Notes under the pieces: generated by a model
What the model saw: the letters and a program-made list of their open reading frames with translations, nothing else
Database searches by the model: none
Told to the model about the DNA's origin: nothing
Assembly (NCBI GenBank): GCA_003731675.1
Contig: RCNQ01000165.1
Location: 1 to 17,041 of the forward strand
Direction of reading: 5' to 3'
DNA length: 17,041 bases
Origin: Bacteroidetes/Chlorobi group bacterium ChocPot_Mid
GTDB lineage: Bacteria; Bacteroidota; Ignavibacteria; Kapaibacteriales; UBA2268
Part shown: positions 1 to 6,485 of the stretch, piece after piece
Layout of the letters: every line of letters starts with the position of its first letter
Position numbering within the stretch: position 1 is the stretch's first letter
Translations under genes and position numbers: made by a program

Positions 1-653
1 GTTGCGGGAAACTTCTTCTTCCTATCTATATATGCATACAATACATCATGAATATCAGTAATAAATTCAACCCAGCTACCCCTGAAAGGAATAATCCTTG
101 CAGTATAAATTCTGGTACCATTTGGATGCAAAGCATCATCAAAAAACACACCAGGACTACGATGCAACTGAGTTACAATAACCCTTTCTGCTCCATTAAT
201 TATAAAAGTGCCACGACTCGTCATTGCAGGTATATTGCCTAAATAAACATCTTGTTCGACAGAATCAATATAATCCTCCGAATTTTTCTCAGCTTTACTC
301 GATAACCTCAACTTCGCCTTCAAAGGCTTTGCGTAAGTTAGCTCCCTTTCTCTGCACTCATCCTCATTATATTTCGGCTTTTCAATACTATACTCAATGA
401 ACTCTAACTGAAAAATCGAAGATGGATCCTCTATAGGAAAATTATTGTGAAAAGCCAATTGCAAACCCTGCAACTTCCTCTTCGAAGGACTTACATCCTC
501 CTGAAGAAAATCCTCATAAGCATTCAACTGAATATTGAGTAAATCAGGATACTCCAACAATGGTTTCGACTTCGAAAAGTTCACCCTATCCTGTAATCTT
601 ACCAAACCATCGCTATCGAATTTTACTTCCAGGTCATTATTTTTATTATTCAC
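1..653 (-). CDS. rpoB: RNA polymerase beta subunit, N-terminal part (runs off window)
   Basis: Catalytic core subunit of DNA-directed RNA polymerase. Reading the minus strand from a GTG at 653 gives 217 open codons to the window edge. The protein shows the RpoB N-terminal hallmarks PLLEYPDLLNIQLNAYEDF, RGTFIINGAERVIVTQLH and HRSPGVFFD, which belong to the protrusion and lobe 1. The start is a GTG, not an ATG, and is chosen because AAGGAG lies 7 bases upstream and the encoded N-terminus (NNKNNDLEVKFDSDG) leads straight into the conserved region; no in-frame ATG fits better. The gene follows rplL in the conserved rplKAJL-rpoBC order, separated by 208 bases that hold a terminator-like hairpin. 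The catalytic domains lie outside the window, so only identity and start can be judged. Confidence 0.96.
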   Translation of the reverse strand, partial: MNNKNNDLEVKFDSDGLVRLQDRVNFSKSKPLLEYPDLLNIQLNAYEDFLQEDVSPSKRKLQGLQLAFHNNFPIEDPSSIFQLEFIEYSIEKPKYNEDECRERELTYAKPLKAKLRLSSKAEKNSEDYIDSVEQDVYLGNIPAMTSRGTFIINGAERVIVTQLHRSPGVFFDDALHPNGTRIYTARIIPFRGSWVEFITDIHDVLYAYIDRKKKFPA

Positions 654-811
654 CGGGCAACTCCTTATCTATGTGACTCAAATCTTGTTTCAGAAAAAAA
701 AATACAATTTTCTGTTTAATTTATTACTGTATATAAACTTACCTTCTACAATCAGCTCTTCGCTTTCACAAAGAAAACCTGATTTTTGCTTATTTCTTTT
801 AAAAAGCAAAC

Positions 812-840
812 AAGGGAAAGCGGAAAAGCCGCTTACCCTT
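812..840 (-). terminator. Hairpin with T-rich tail between rplL and rpoB (attenuator or terminator)
   Basis: On the minus strand the arms AAGGG and AGCGG (outer and inner stem, separated by a short A/A mismatch and an A-T pair) fold with their complements around a 5-base loop. They are followed by GTTTGCTTTTT. It lies just after the rplL stop and about 160 bases before the rpoB start. The geometry is that of an intrinsic terminator. A partial attenuator at this place lowers rpoBC relative to ribosomal protein output in E. coli, so the same role is inferred here. Confidence 0.75.
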
Positions 841-861
841 GGATAATATTGCTAAAAAAAA

Positions 862-1245
862 CTACTTCAGAGTAACCTTTGCTCCGGCTTCCTCTAATTT
901 CTTTTTCATATCTTCTGCTTCTTCTTTAGTAGCATTTTCTTTGATTATACTTGGTGCTCCCTCAACTGCATCTTTAGCTTCCTTCAATCCCAAACCTGTA
1001 ATCTCACGTATCGCCTTAATTACATTCAATTTCTTATCTCCGACATCTGTCAATTCCACATTGAATTCTGTCTTCTCTTCTTCTGCTTCTGCTGCAGCAC
1101 CTGCGGCTGGTACACCACCAGCAATCATCATTGGAGCAGCAGCTGTAACACCAAATTTCTCTTCTAATTCCTTCTTCAATTCTGCTGCTTCTAAAAGTGT
1201 AAGATTCGAAATCTTCTCTACTAATTCTTGAACTATTTCCGACAT
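862..1245 (-). CDS. rplL: 50S ribosomal protein L7/L12
   Basis: Stalk protein of the large subunit that recruits and activates translational GTPases. The 127-residue product has the family layout: an N-terminal dimerisation domain (about 1-35), an Ala/Gly/Pro-rich flexible hinge (AAAPMMIAGGVPAAGAAA, about 34-52) and a C-terminal factor-binding domain with GLGLKEAKDAVEGAP and a KVTLK end. The length is normal (family about 120-130). AAAGGA precedes the ATG by 6-7 bases. It sits 52 bases after rplJ, as expected for two proteins that form the L10(L12)n complex, and is probably co-transcribed with it. No abnormality seen. Confidence 0.98.
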   Translation of the reverse strand: MSEIVQELVEKISNLTLLEAAELKKELEEKFGVTAAAPMMIAGGVPAAGAAAEAEEEKTEFNVELTDVGDKKLNVIKAIREITGLGLKEAKDAVEGAPSIIKENATKEEAEDMKKKLEEAGAKVTLK

Positions 1246-1297
1246 TTTTAAATCCTTTAAATATTATTGTAAATTGTTATCAAATAAAATTATTAAA

Positions 1298-1822
1298 TTA
1301 AGATGCTTTTTTCTTGGCAACTTCTTCAACCAAATACGCAACATCTCTCATTACCGCATTGATCGAACCAACTATACCGCTAATTGGAGCATGCAAACTG
1401 CCAACAATTGACGCCATCATCTCCTGCCTGCCAGGCAACGCCGCCAATTCTTTTAACTTAGAACCATCGAAAAACTGACCATCAAGCAAAGCTCCCTTGA
1501 GCAAAGGCTTTTTATCCTTCTCAAAAATCTCCTTAATAATCTTCGCAGGAGCTACAGGGTCATCATAACTCAATACAAGCCCTGAAGGTCCAATAAAAAC
1601 ATTATCAGGTATATTCAAACCCGCATTCTCACTTAAAGCCCTTTTAATCAAAGAGTTTTTTGCTACTACGTATTTGACATTAATTTGCTTAAATGCACGT
1701 CGAAGTTTAATAGCTTCAAATACAGTTAAACCTGTAAAATCAAGCACATAAACACCTTGCACACCTTTCAGTTTTTCGATAAGATTCGATACTATCTCTT
1801 GTTTCTTCTTTTTTGTAATCAT
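1298..1822 (-). CDS. rplJ: 50S ribosomal protein L10
   Basis: Base of the L7/L12 stalk; binds 23S rRNA with its N-terminal domain and L12 dimers with its C-terminal helix. The 174-residue protein contains the typical N-terminal segments YVLDFTGLTVFEAIKLRR and VVAKNSLIKRAL, the central LKGALLDG and a C-terminal helix (SIVGSLHAPISGIVGSINAVMRDVAYLVEEV) long enough for several L12 dimers. Length is usual for the family. An AAGGA lies about 11 bases before the ATG. The 96-base gap after rplA is the longest inside the rplK-rplL block and contains a foldable leader (separate entry), which suggests autoregulation by L10 or L10-L12. Confidence 0.98.
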   Translation of the reverse strand: MITKKKKQEIVSNLIEKLKGVQGVYVLDFTGLTVFEAIKLRRAFKQINVKYVVAKNSLIKRALSENAGLNIPDNVFIGPSGLVLSYDDPVAPAKIIKEIFEKDKKPLLKGALLDGQFFDGSKLKELAALPGRQEMMASIVGSLHAPISGIVGSINAVMRDVAYLVEEVAKKKAS

Positions 1823-1854
1823 AATCCAATCTTATCCTTATATTATATATTCAT

Positions 1855-1904
1855 CTGTTAAACCATAGCCGGTTAATACCGAGAAGCATACCACAGTTTA
1901 AGAG
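1855..1904 (-). promoter_or_regulatory. Putative L10(L12) autoregulatory mRNA leader
   Basis: In the rplA-rplJ gap the minus-strand arms CTCTTAAAC (1896-1904) and GTTTAACAG (1855-1863) pair at 8 of 9 positions. They enclose a large asymmetric internal loop and an inner hairpin CGG-TATTAA-CCG (1870-1881). The stem ends 32 bases before the rplJ ATG. In several bacterial phyla the L10-L12 complex binds a leader directly upstream of rplJ to repress translation, so position and fold support that role. I could not match the internal loop to a remembered consensus, so the assignment stays tentative. Confidence 0.45.
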
Positions 1905-1918
1905 TGCGTAATTTCAAA

Positions 1919-2620
1919 TTAATCTGTTATTTTTATTGTCTGTTCATTAATGCTGACACTTGGTCCCATTGTCGAACTAAAGAAAATGCTATTAATATAT
2001 TTTCCCTTCGCCGATACCGGTTTGGCTTTAACCACACTTGAATAAAAAGTAGCTATATTCTCCGCCAACTTATTTTCATCAAACGAACACTTACCTATTG
2101 ATGCATGAATATTGCCGGTTTTATCAACCCTATACTCAATCTTACCTGCCTTAACTTCATTAACAGCTTTAGCAACATCAAATGTAACAGTTCCACTCTT
2201 TGGATTTGGCATCAAACCACGCGGACCCAAAATCCTTCCAAGTTTACCAACTTCACCCATCACATCCGGAGTAGCAATTATCACATCAACATCTGTCCAA
2301 CCACCTTTGATTTTCTCAAGGTAGTCCTCAAAACCAGCATAATCTGCCCCCGCATCCAATGCCTCTTTATCCTTTGGAGTCTTTGCCAATACAAGCACTG
2401 AAACCTTCTTGCCTACACCATGTGGCAAAGACACTGTCCCACGAACCAACTGGTCAGCTTTCCTTGGGTCAACTCCCAAATTCATAGCTACATCAAAAGA
2501 CTCATCAAACTTTGCATTTGCATTTTTCTTTACTATTTTTATAGCTTCTTCAAAAGAAAAAGTCTTGGATGAATCATAACTTTCTATTAATGCCTTATAT
2601 CTTTTTGGATACTTTTTCAT
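1919..2620 (-). CDS. rplA: 50S ribosomal protein L1
   Basis: Binds 23S rRNA at the mobile L1 stalk and helps release deacylated tRNA. The family signature LGRILGPRGLMPNPK is at about residues 127-141, and GVGKKVSVLVLAKT and KTGNIHASIGK are also present. I place the start at the ATG at 2620, giving 233 residues beginning MKKYPKRYKAL, in line with the usual 230 or so. An open extension to a TTG at 2647 adds nine residues (MLKIFKNVE), lacks a clear ribosome binding site and would begin immediately after the rplK stop. The short distance to rplK indicates co-transcription and possibly translational coupling. Confidence 0.96.
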   Translation of the reverse strand: MKKYPKRYKALIESYDSSKTFSFEEAIKIVKKNANAKFDESFDVAMNLGVDPRKADQLVRGTVSLPHGVGKKVSVLVLAKTPKDKEALDAGADYAGFEDYLEKIKGGWTDVDVIIATPDVMGEVGKLGRILGPRGLMPNPKSGTVTFDVAKAVNEVKAGKIEYRVDKTGNIHASIGKCSFDENKLAENIATFYSSVVKAKPVSAKGKYINSIFFSSTMGPSVSINEQTIKITD

Positions 2621-2649
2621 TTCAACATTCTTAAATATTTTCAACAATA

Positions 2650-3072
2650 CTATTCAACAACAATCCCCATACTACGTGCCGTACCTTTTATCATACTTAC
2701 ACCAGCTTCAACGGTATCACAGTTCAAATCCTGCATTTTCGCCTTTACAATTTCTTCAAGCTGCTGTACCGATACTTTCGCTACCTTATTCTTATTAGAA
2801 ACAGCAGAACCACTTTGAATACCAGTCGCTTTTTTCAACAATACTGCCGCCGGTGGTGATTTTACCTCAAAAGTAAATGTCTTATCTGCATAAAACGTTA
2901 CCACTACAGGTACTATATACCCTTTCTGTTTCTGTGTCCTTGCATTAAACTGCTTTACAAACTCCATTCCGTTCAAAGCCCTTTGACCAAAAGCCGGTCC
3001 AACAGGCGGAGCCATTGTTGCCTCTGCCGCATTCAACTGGAGCTTGAAAACACCCGCTACTTTCTTTGCCAT
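2650..3072 (-). CDS. rplK: 50S ribosomal protein L11
   Basis: Component of the GTPase-associated centre of the large subunit. The 140-residue product has the N-terminal domain with the proline motif APPVGPA (21-27), the linker at about 70-75 and the 23S rRNA-binding C-terminal domain ending GTARSMGIVVE. Length is exactly typical. The usual GQ-hydrophobic-NIMEF segment reads GQRALNGMEF, a conservative variant. No convincing Shine-Dalgarno sequence precedes the ATG. It lies between nusG and rplA in the conserved order. Confidence 0.98.
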   Translation of the reverse strand: MAKKVAGVFKLQLNAAEATMAPPVGPAFGQRALNGMEFVKQFNARTQKQKGYIVPVVVTFYADKTFTFEVKSPPAAVLLKKATGIQSGSAVSNKNKVAKVSVQQLEEIVKAKMQDLNCDTVEAGVSMIKGTARSMGIVVE

Positions 3073-3133
3073 ATCTAAAACAATCTATTAATATTCAACA
3101 AATTCATTTCAACTTTTACAATCAACATCTAAA

Positions 3134-3706
3134 TTAATGATTCTCAACTTCAACCTGACTAAAATCCAACTCAACAGGAGTCTTACGCCCTAATATCCCA
3201 ACTTCGACTTTAAGCTTCTGCTTCTCAAAATTCACTTCTTTTACCGTACCATTAAAAGAAGAAAATGGACCATCAATAACCTTGACAGGGTCACCAATCT
3301 CAAAACTGGTTTCAATTGTAGCAATACTCTTCCTTTCCTCCACCCTACCAATGATTCTTTCAATCTCATTAGTCCTCAACGGAGCTGGTTCTGATTTGGT
3401 ACCAACAAAACTCACAACAGATGGAAGATTCTGAATAACATCCTTTATCTTCTTATCAAGGTCAATTTTCAAAACAATATAACCCGGAAGAAAATTCTTA
3501 ATCTTTGTCTTCCTCTTGCCACCCCTGACCTCAAAAACAGTTTCCTGAGGAATAATTATCTCAGGCACCTTCGCATCAAGACCTAATCTCTTCAGTTCAG
3601 CTTCAATCGTCAACTTAACCTTCTGTTCATGACCGGTATAAGTACGTAAACAATACCACTTAAAACCTTTCTCTTCTGTATCCTGTGTATTATCAATTTC
3701 TTCCAT
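3134..3706 (-). CDS. nusG: Transcription termination/antitermination factor NusG
   Basis: Elongation factor that binds the RNA polymerase clamp with its NGN domain and couples it through its KOW domain to Rho or ribosomal protein S10. The product starts with an acidic stretch (EEIDNTQDTEEKG), then the NGN domain opening KWYCLRTYTGHEQKVK with FLPGYIVLKIDL and SVVSFVG. A KOW domain follows (FEIGDPVKVIDGPFSSFNG, about 135-155) up to the conserved TPVELDFSQVE. The ATG at 3706 gives 190 residues; a TTG directly before it would add one. No strong ribosome binding site is visible. It follows secE by 36 bases in the standard secE-nusG-rplK arrangement. Confidence 0.97.
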   Translation of the reverse strand: MEEIDNTQDTEEKGFKWYCLRTYTGHEQKVKLTIEAELKRLGLDAKVPEIIIPQETVFEVRGGKRKTKIKNFLPGYIVLKIDLDKKIKDVIQNLPSVVSFVGTKSEPAPLRTNEIERIIGRVEERKSIATIETSFEIGDPVKVIDGPFSSFNGTVKEVNFEKQKLKVEVGILGRKTPVELDFSQVEVENH

Positions 3707-3742
3707 CAAACCAGAATCTCACTTATTAGTCAATTATAAATA

Positions 3743-3925
3743 CTAAAAAATTAAATTAATAAGGGTACTCATAGACAAATCAATTACATAAACAATCAAA
3801 GTAATAATCAATGTTGTAATTACTACTACATTAGTTGATTCCTTCAATTGTTCTCTTGTAGGCCATGAAACCTTCTTCATTTCCTTAACAACCTCATTAG
3901 AGAAAGTTTTTATTTTACCAATCAT
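3743..3925 (-). CDS. secE: Preprotein translocase subunit SecE
   Basis: Small essential membrane subunit that clamps SecY in the SecYEG channel. The 60-residue protein has the short single-helix form common outside the Gammaproteobacteria: an amphipathic N-terminal part with the signature KEMKKVSWPTREQLKEST, then one membrane segment (VVVITTLIITLIVYVIDLSM, about 33-52). AGGTG precedes the ATG by 5 bases. The gene is directly upstream of nusG and downstream of tRNA-Trp, its conserved place. Confidence 0.97.
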   Translation of the reverse strand: MIGKIKTFSNEVVKEMKKVSWPTREQLKESTNVVVITTLIITLIVYVIDLSMSTLINLIF

Positions 3926-3956
3926 CTTAACACCTAAAAAAAATCAAAAAAATCTA

Positions 3957-3968
3957 CGACTCAAGTCG
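3957..3968 (-). terminator. Short hairpin plus T-tract between tRNA-Trp and secE
   Basis: Minus strand CGACT-TG-AGTCG (4-5 base pairs) followed by TAGATTTTTTTGATTTTTTTT. The stem is weak for a full terminator, but the T-rich tail is strong. It could be a leaky terminator limiting read-through from the tRNA cluster into secE-nusG, or a tRNA 3' trailer element. Confidence 0.4.
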
Positions 3969-3977
3969 AAAATCCTG

Positions 3978-4050
3978 CAGGGGCGGCAGGAATCGAACCC
4001 GCAGCCTACGGTTTTGGAGACCGTCGCTCTGCCAATTGAGCTACGCCCCT
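3978..4050 (-). tRNA. tRNA-Trp (CCA)
   Basis: 73-base cloverleaf. The acceptor arm AGGGGCG pairs with CGCCCCT, with discriminator G. The anticodon stem is ACGGT/ACCGT with loop CTCCAAA, so the anticodon is CCA. The T-arm has GGTTCGATTCC. The 3' CCA is not encoded. Last tRNA of the cluster, 52 bases before secE. Confidence 0.97.
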
Positions 4051-4072
4051 AAGTCTCCTTACAGCAGCTTCG

Positions 4073-4145
4073 AGCTGATGACGGGACTTGAACCCGTGAC
4101 CTCATCCTTACCAAGGATGTGCTCTACCACCTGAGCTACATCAGC
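4073..4145 (-). tRNA. tRNA-Thr (GGT)
   Basis: 73-base cloverleaf. The acceptor arm GCTGATG pairs with CATCAGC, with discriminator T. The anticodon stem is CATCC/GGATG with loop TTGGTAA, so the anticodon is GGT. No CCA is encoded. It lies 22 bases before tRNA-Trp; in many bacteria the tuf gene occupies this gap. Confidence 0.97.
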
Positions 4146-4153
4146 TGGCTTCG

Positions 4154-4226
4154 AGCGGGAAACGGGATTCGAACCCGCGACCCTCAGCTTGGGAAGCTGA
4201 TGCTCTACCAACTGAGCTATTCCCGC
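4154..4226 (-). tRNA. tRNA-Gly (CCC)
   Basis: 73-base cloverleaf. The acceptor arm GCGGGAA pairs with TTCCCGC, with discriminator T as usual for glycine tRNAs. The anticodon stem is TCAGC/GCTGA with loop TTCCCAA, so the anticodon is CCC and it reads GGG. It differs from the neighbouring tRNA-Gly(UCC) at only about six positions. It is 8 bases from tRNA-Thr. Confidence 0.96.
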
Positions 4227-4320
4227 GCCGAATTAAAGTCATCTACGGGCTATTTCAAATAGCAATCTTCTTTCAAACAACAAACTGTGCTTTTCCTCGG
4301 GAATTTCTCAGCTAAAGTTG

Positions 4321-4393
4321 AGCGGGAGACGAGACTCGAACCCGCGACCCTCAGCTTGGAAGGCTGATGCTCTACCAACTGAGCTACTCCCGC
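4321..4393 (-). tRNA. tRNA-Gly (TCC)
   Basis: 73-base cloverleaf. The acceptor arm GCGGGAG pairs with CTCCCGC, with discriminator T. The anticodon stem is TCAGC/GCTGA with loop CTTCCAA, so the anticodon is TCC and it reads GGA and GGG. The 94-base gap to the next glycine tRNA holds a small inverted repeat (GCTATT/AATAGC, 4249-4263) and no gene. Confidence 0.97.
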
Positions 4394-4434
4394 TTTTGTC
4401 CAAAAATAGATTTTATCTCTATCTTCTAAAATCG

Positions 4435-4517
4435 TGGGCAGGGAAGGATTCGAACCTCCGAAGGCATTAGCCAGCAGATTTACAGTCTGCCCCGTTTGAC
4501 CGCTTCGGTACCTACCC
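4435..4517 (-). tRNA. tRNA-Tyr (GTA)
   Basis: 83-base class II tRNA with a long variable arm. The acceptor arm GGGTAGG pairs with CCTGCCC (one G-T pair), with discriminator A. The anticodon stem is GCAGA/TCTGC with loop CTGTAAA, so the anticodon is GTA. First gene of the minus-strand cluster, starting a few bases after its predicted transcription start. Confidence 0.97.
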
Positions 4518-4531
4518 ATTATTTTAGCTTA

Positions 4532-4563
4532 CAAAATTATGAAAAATATTTTACATAGTCAAA
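4532..4563 (-). promoter_or_regulatory. Bacteroidetes-type promoter of the tRNA-Tyr...secE cluster
   Basis: Minus strand TTTG (4560-4563), a 20-base spacer, then TAATTTTG (4532-4539). This fits the Bacteroidetes housekeeping consensus TTTG-N19-21-TAnnTTTG. The predicted start lies about 8 bases before tRNA-Tyr. The same DNA also reads TTGACT-N17-TAATTT, a weaker sigma70-like match. Confidence 0.8.
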
Positions 4564-4654
4564 TTTTATTTGTATTTTTTTTAAATTTTTCATAACAATT
4601 TTACAATGACTTACAAGCTTTACTTTTTATTTTATCCCATTTTTCAATATTTGA

Positions 4655-4686
4655 TTTGTTTAACTCATAATTTAATTTTAATTTTG
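4655..4686 (+). promoter_or_regulatory. Bacteroidetes-type promoter of the tRNA-Gln-prs-rplY unit
   Basis: TTTG (4655-4658), a 20-base spacer, then TAATTTTG (4679-4686), with both boxes and the spacing identical to the divergent tRNA-Tyr promoter. tRNA-Gln begins 28 bases downstream. The two promoters are back to back inside a 196-base gap, with about 90 A/T-rich bases between their -33 boxes. Confidence 0.8.
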
Positions 4687-4713
4687 TAGTTCTGAATTTT
4701 GCTAAATTCAAAT

Positions 4714-4785
4714 TGGGATGTAGCCAAGTGGTAAGGCATCGGCCTTTGGAGCCGACATCCGCAGGTTCGAATCCTGCCATCCCAG
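4714..4785 (+). tRNA. tRNA-Gln (TTG)
   Basis: 72-base cloverleaf. The acceptor arm TGGGATG pairs with CATCCCA; the weak first pair U1-A72 is characteristic of bacterial glutamine tRNA. The discriminator is G. The anticodon stem is TCGGC/GCCGA with loop CTTTGGA, so the anticodon is TTG. CCA is not encoded. prs follows 57 bases downstream with no terminator between, so the two are probably co-transcribed. Confidence 0.97.
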
Positions 4786-4842
4786 CTAATATAGAAAAAA
4801 GAAAATTATAATTTTAAATTAGAAGATAGAAAAGTTGTAAGT

Positions 4843-5787
4843 ATGCCAGACTTTAAAGTAGCATCAGGAAGGTCTAACCCCGTTTTAGCGGCTAAAGTTG
4901 CTGAACACCTTGGATTACATCTCTCAGAAGTAACCATCAGAAACTTCAGCGACGGCGAAATTTGGGCTAAATTCGAAGAAAATGTTAGAGGTGTTGATTT
5001 ATTTATTCTCCAATCAACACACTCTCATTCAGATAACCTTATGGAACTCCTTATCCTTATCGATGCCGCTAAAAGAGCATCAGCTAAAAGAGTTACTGCT
5101 GTTATCCCTTACTTCGGATATGCACGCCAAGACCGTAAAGACCAACCAAGAGTCTCCATAACCGCCAAATTAGTTGCAAACTTACTTACCAGAGCCGGAG
5201 CTGACAGAATCATTACCATTGACCTCCATTCTGCTCAAATCCAAGGATATTTTGATATACCCTTAGACCACCTTTACGCTTCTTCTGCTCTGATAAAAGC
5301 AATCTACTCCCTTAATTTAAAAGACCCTTCATTTGCATCTCCGGATGTTGGTGGAGCAAAAACTGCAAGAGCTTATGCAAAAAGAATGGGACAAGGCGGT
5401 AATCTGATACTCATAGACAAAAGAAGACCTTCTCACAATGTCGCTGAGGTAATGCATATAATCGGTGAACCAAAAGATAAACATGTCATCATCGTTGACG
5501 ATATGATTGACACTGGTACAACCTTTCTGAACTGCGTCAAAGCACTCAAAGATGCTGGAGCTAAAGATATTTATGGCGTTTGTGTACACCCGGTTTTATC
5601 CGGTAATGCCATCGATAAAATTGAAAACACAGAGGAACTTAGCAAATTACTTTGCACCGATACTATTCCTCTTAAAAGAGAATCAAAAAAAATTCAGGTT
5701 GTCTCCATTTCTGACATGCTCGCTGAAGCCATTGTCCGAACTCATGACAACAGGTCAATTAGTTCTTTATTCGAAATTGAAAGATAA
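4843..5787 (+). CDS. prs: Ribose-phosphate pyrophosphokinase (PRPP synthetase)
   Basis: Makes 5-phosphoribosyl 1-diphosphate from ribose 5-phosphate and ATP for nucleotide, histidine, tryptophan and NAD synthesis; cytosolic. The 314-residue length is standard for class I enzymes. Key segments are the N-terminal NFSDGEIW (34-41), the flexible ATP loop FGYARQDRK (91-99), the metal and phosphate segment DLHSAQIQGYFDIP (127-140), KRRP (193-196) and the PRPP-binding loop VDDMIDTGTT (218-227). All are intact. The ATG is chosen because the conserved region starts at once; no clear Shine-Dalgarno sequence is visible. It lies between tRNA-Gln and rplY, 30 bases before the latter. Confidence 0.98.
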   Translation: MPDFKVASGRSNPVLAAKVAEHLGLHLSEVTIRNFSDGEIWAKFEENVRGVDLFILQSTHSHSDNLMELLILIDAAKRASAKRVTAVIPYFGYARQDRKDQPRVSITAKLVANLLTRAGADRIITIDLHSAQIQGYFDIPLDHLYASSALIKAIYSLNLKDPSFASPDVGGAKTARAYAKRMGQGGNLILIDKRRPSHNVAEVMHIIGEPKDKHVIIVDDMIDTGTTFLNCVKALKDAGAKDIYGVCVHPVLSGNAIDKIENTEELSKLLCTDTIPLKRESKKIQVVSISDMLAEAIVRTHDNRSISSLFEIER

Positions 5788-5817
5788 ATTTTAAATATAT
5801 ATTCAAGGATTTTTATT

Positions 5818-6462
5818 ATGAGCGAAAGTCAAATTACTTTAAAAGCTATTAAAAGAGACACAGGAAAAACTGCTGCAAAAGCTATAAGAAACAGCGGAAA
5901 AATTCCTGCTGTTTTTTACCTCAAAAACGGAGAAAATATACCTCTTACTGTCGAAACTCTTGACGTTAGGGATATTGTATATACATCAAAAACAAAAATC
6001 ATTAATCTTCAAATCGAAGGTGAAAATGATGTTCGTGAATGTGTCCTAAAACAAATTGATTTCGACCCGGTTACCGACAAAATAACACACATGGACTTCT
6101 ACGGAATCATTAGCGGAACCAAAATGACTGTTGAAGTACCCGTTAAACTTATCGGCTCTGCTAAAGGAGTTCGTGAAGGCGGTATTATTCAGCGTAACCT
6201 CAGAAGAGTACAAATTGAATGTCTCCCAAAAGATTTACCCACTGCCATAGAAGTTGACGTTTCTAATCTCGGCATCGGCGATAGTCTCTATATCAAAGAC
6301 ATCAATATTCCCGGTGTTGAATTGTTAATTTCTCACGACACTGCTGTAGCATCTGTATTCGTCCCAAGAGTCTCAAAAGAAGGTGAAACACCAAAAGAAG
6401 CAGGTAAGACCGAACCTGCAGTTACTCCTGCAACAGATGCTAAAGCTAAAAAAGCTGAATAA
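5818..6462 (+). CDS. rplY: 50S ribosomal protein L25 (general stress protein CTC type)
   Basis: Binds 5S rRNA in the large subunit. The 214-residue product is the long CTC/TL5 form: an N-terminal L25 domain (about 1-95, with RNSGKIPAVFYLKNGENIPL and LKQIDFDPVTDKITHMDFY) and a C-terminal beta domain (about 100-190, VPVKLIGSAKGVREGGI, with LPKDLPTAIEVDVSNLGIGDSL split across its middle). It ends in a lysine/alanine-rich low-complexity tail (about 190-214). AAGGA lies 9-10 bases before the ATG. prs upstream and pth downstream form a conserved neighbourhood in related phyla. An intrinsic terminator follows the gene. Confidence 0.97.
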   Translation: MSESQITLKAIKRDTGKTAAKAIRNSGKIPAVFYLKNGENIPLTVETLDVRDIVYTSKTKIINLQIEGENDVRECVLKQIDFDPVTDKITHMDFYGIISGTKMTVEVPVKLIGSAKGVREGGIIQRNLRRVQIECLPKDLPTAIEVDVSNLGIGDSLYIKDINIPGVELLISHDTAVASVFVPRVSKEGETPKEAGKTEPAVTPATDAKAKKAE

Positions 6463-6485
6463 TTTTTTCTGTAACTTTTTCAATT

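Noticed and set aside
839..1231. A 130-codon plus-strand frame opposite rplL
   Set aside because: It lies antisense to a clear L7/L12 gene and consists of Ser/Ala-rich text mirroring its codons; there is no ribosome binding site.
2105..2401. Plus-strand frames opposite rplA
   Set aside because: These are shadows of the L1 gene; their residues show no family motif.
4250..4519. An 89-codon minus-strand open frame across the tRNA region
   Set aside because: It runs through tRNA-Gly(UCC) and tRNA-Tyr, and its translation (for example VAQLVEHQPSKLRVAGSS) is the well-known spurious product of reading tRNA genes as protein.
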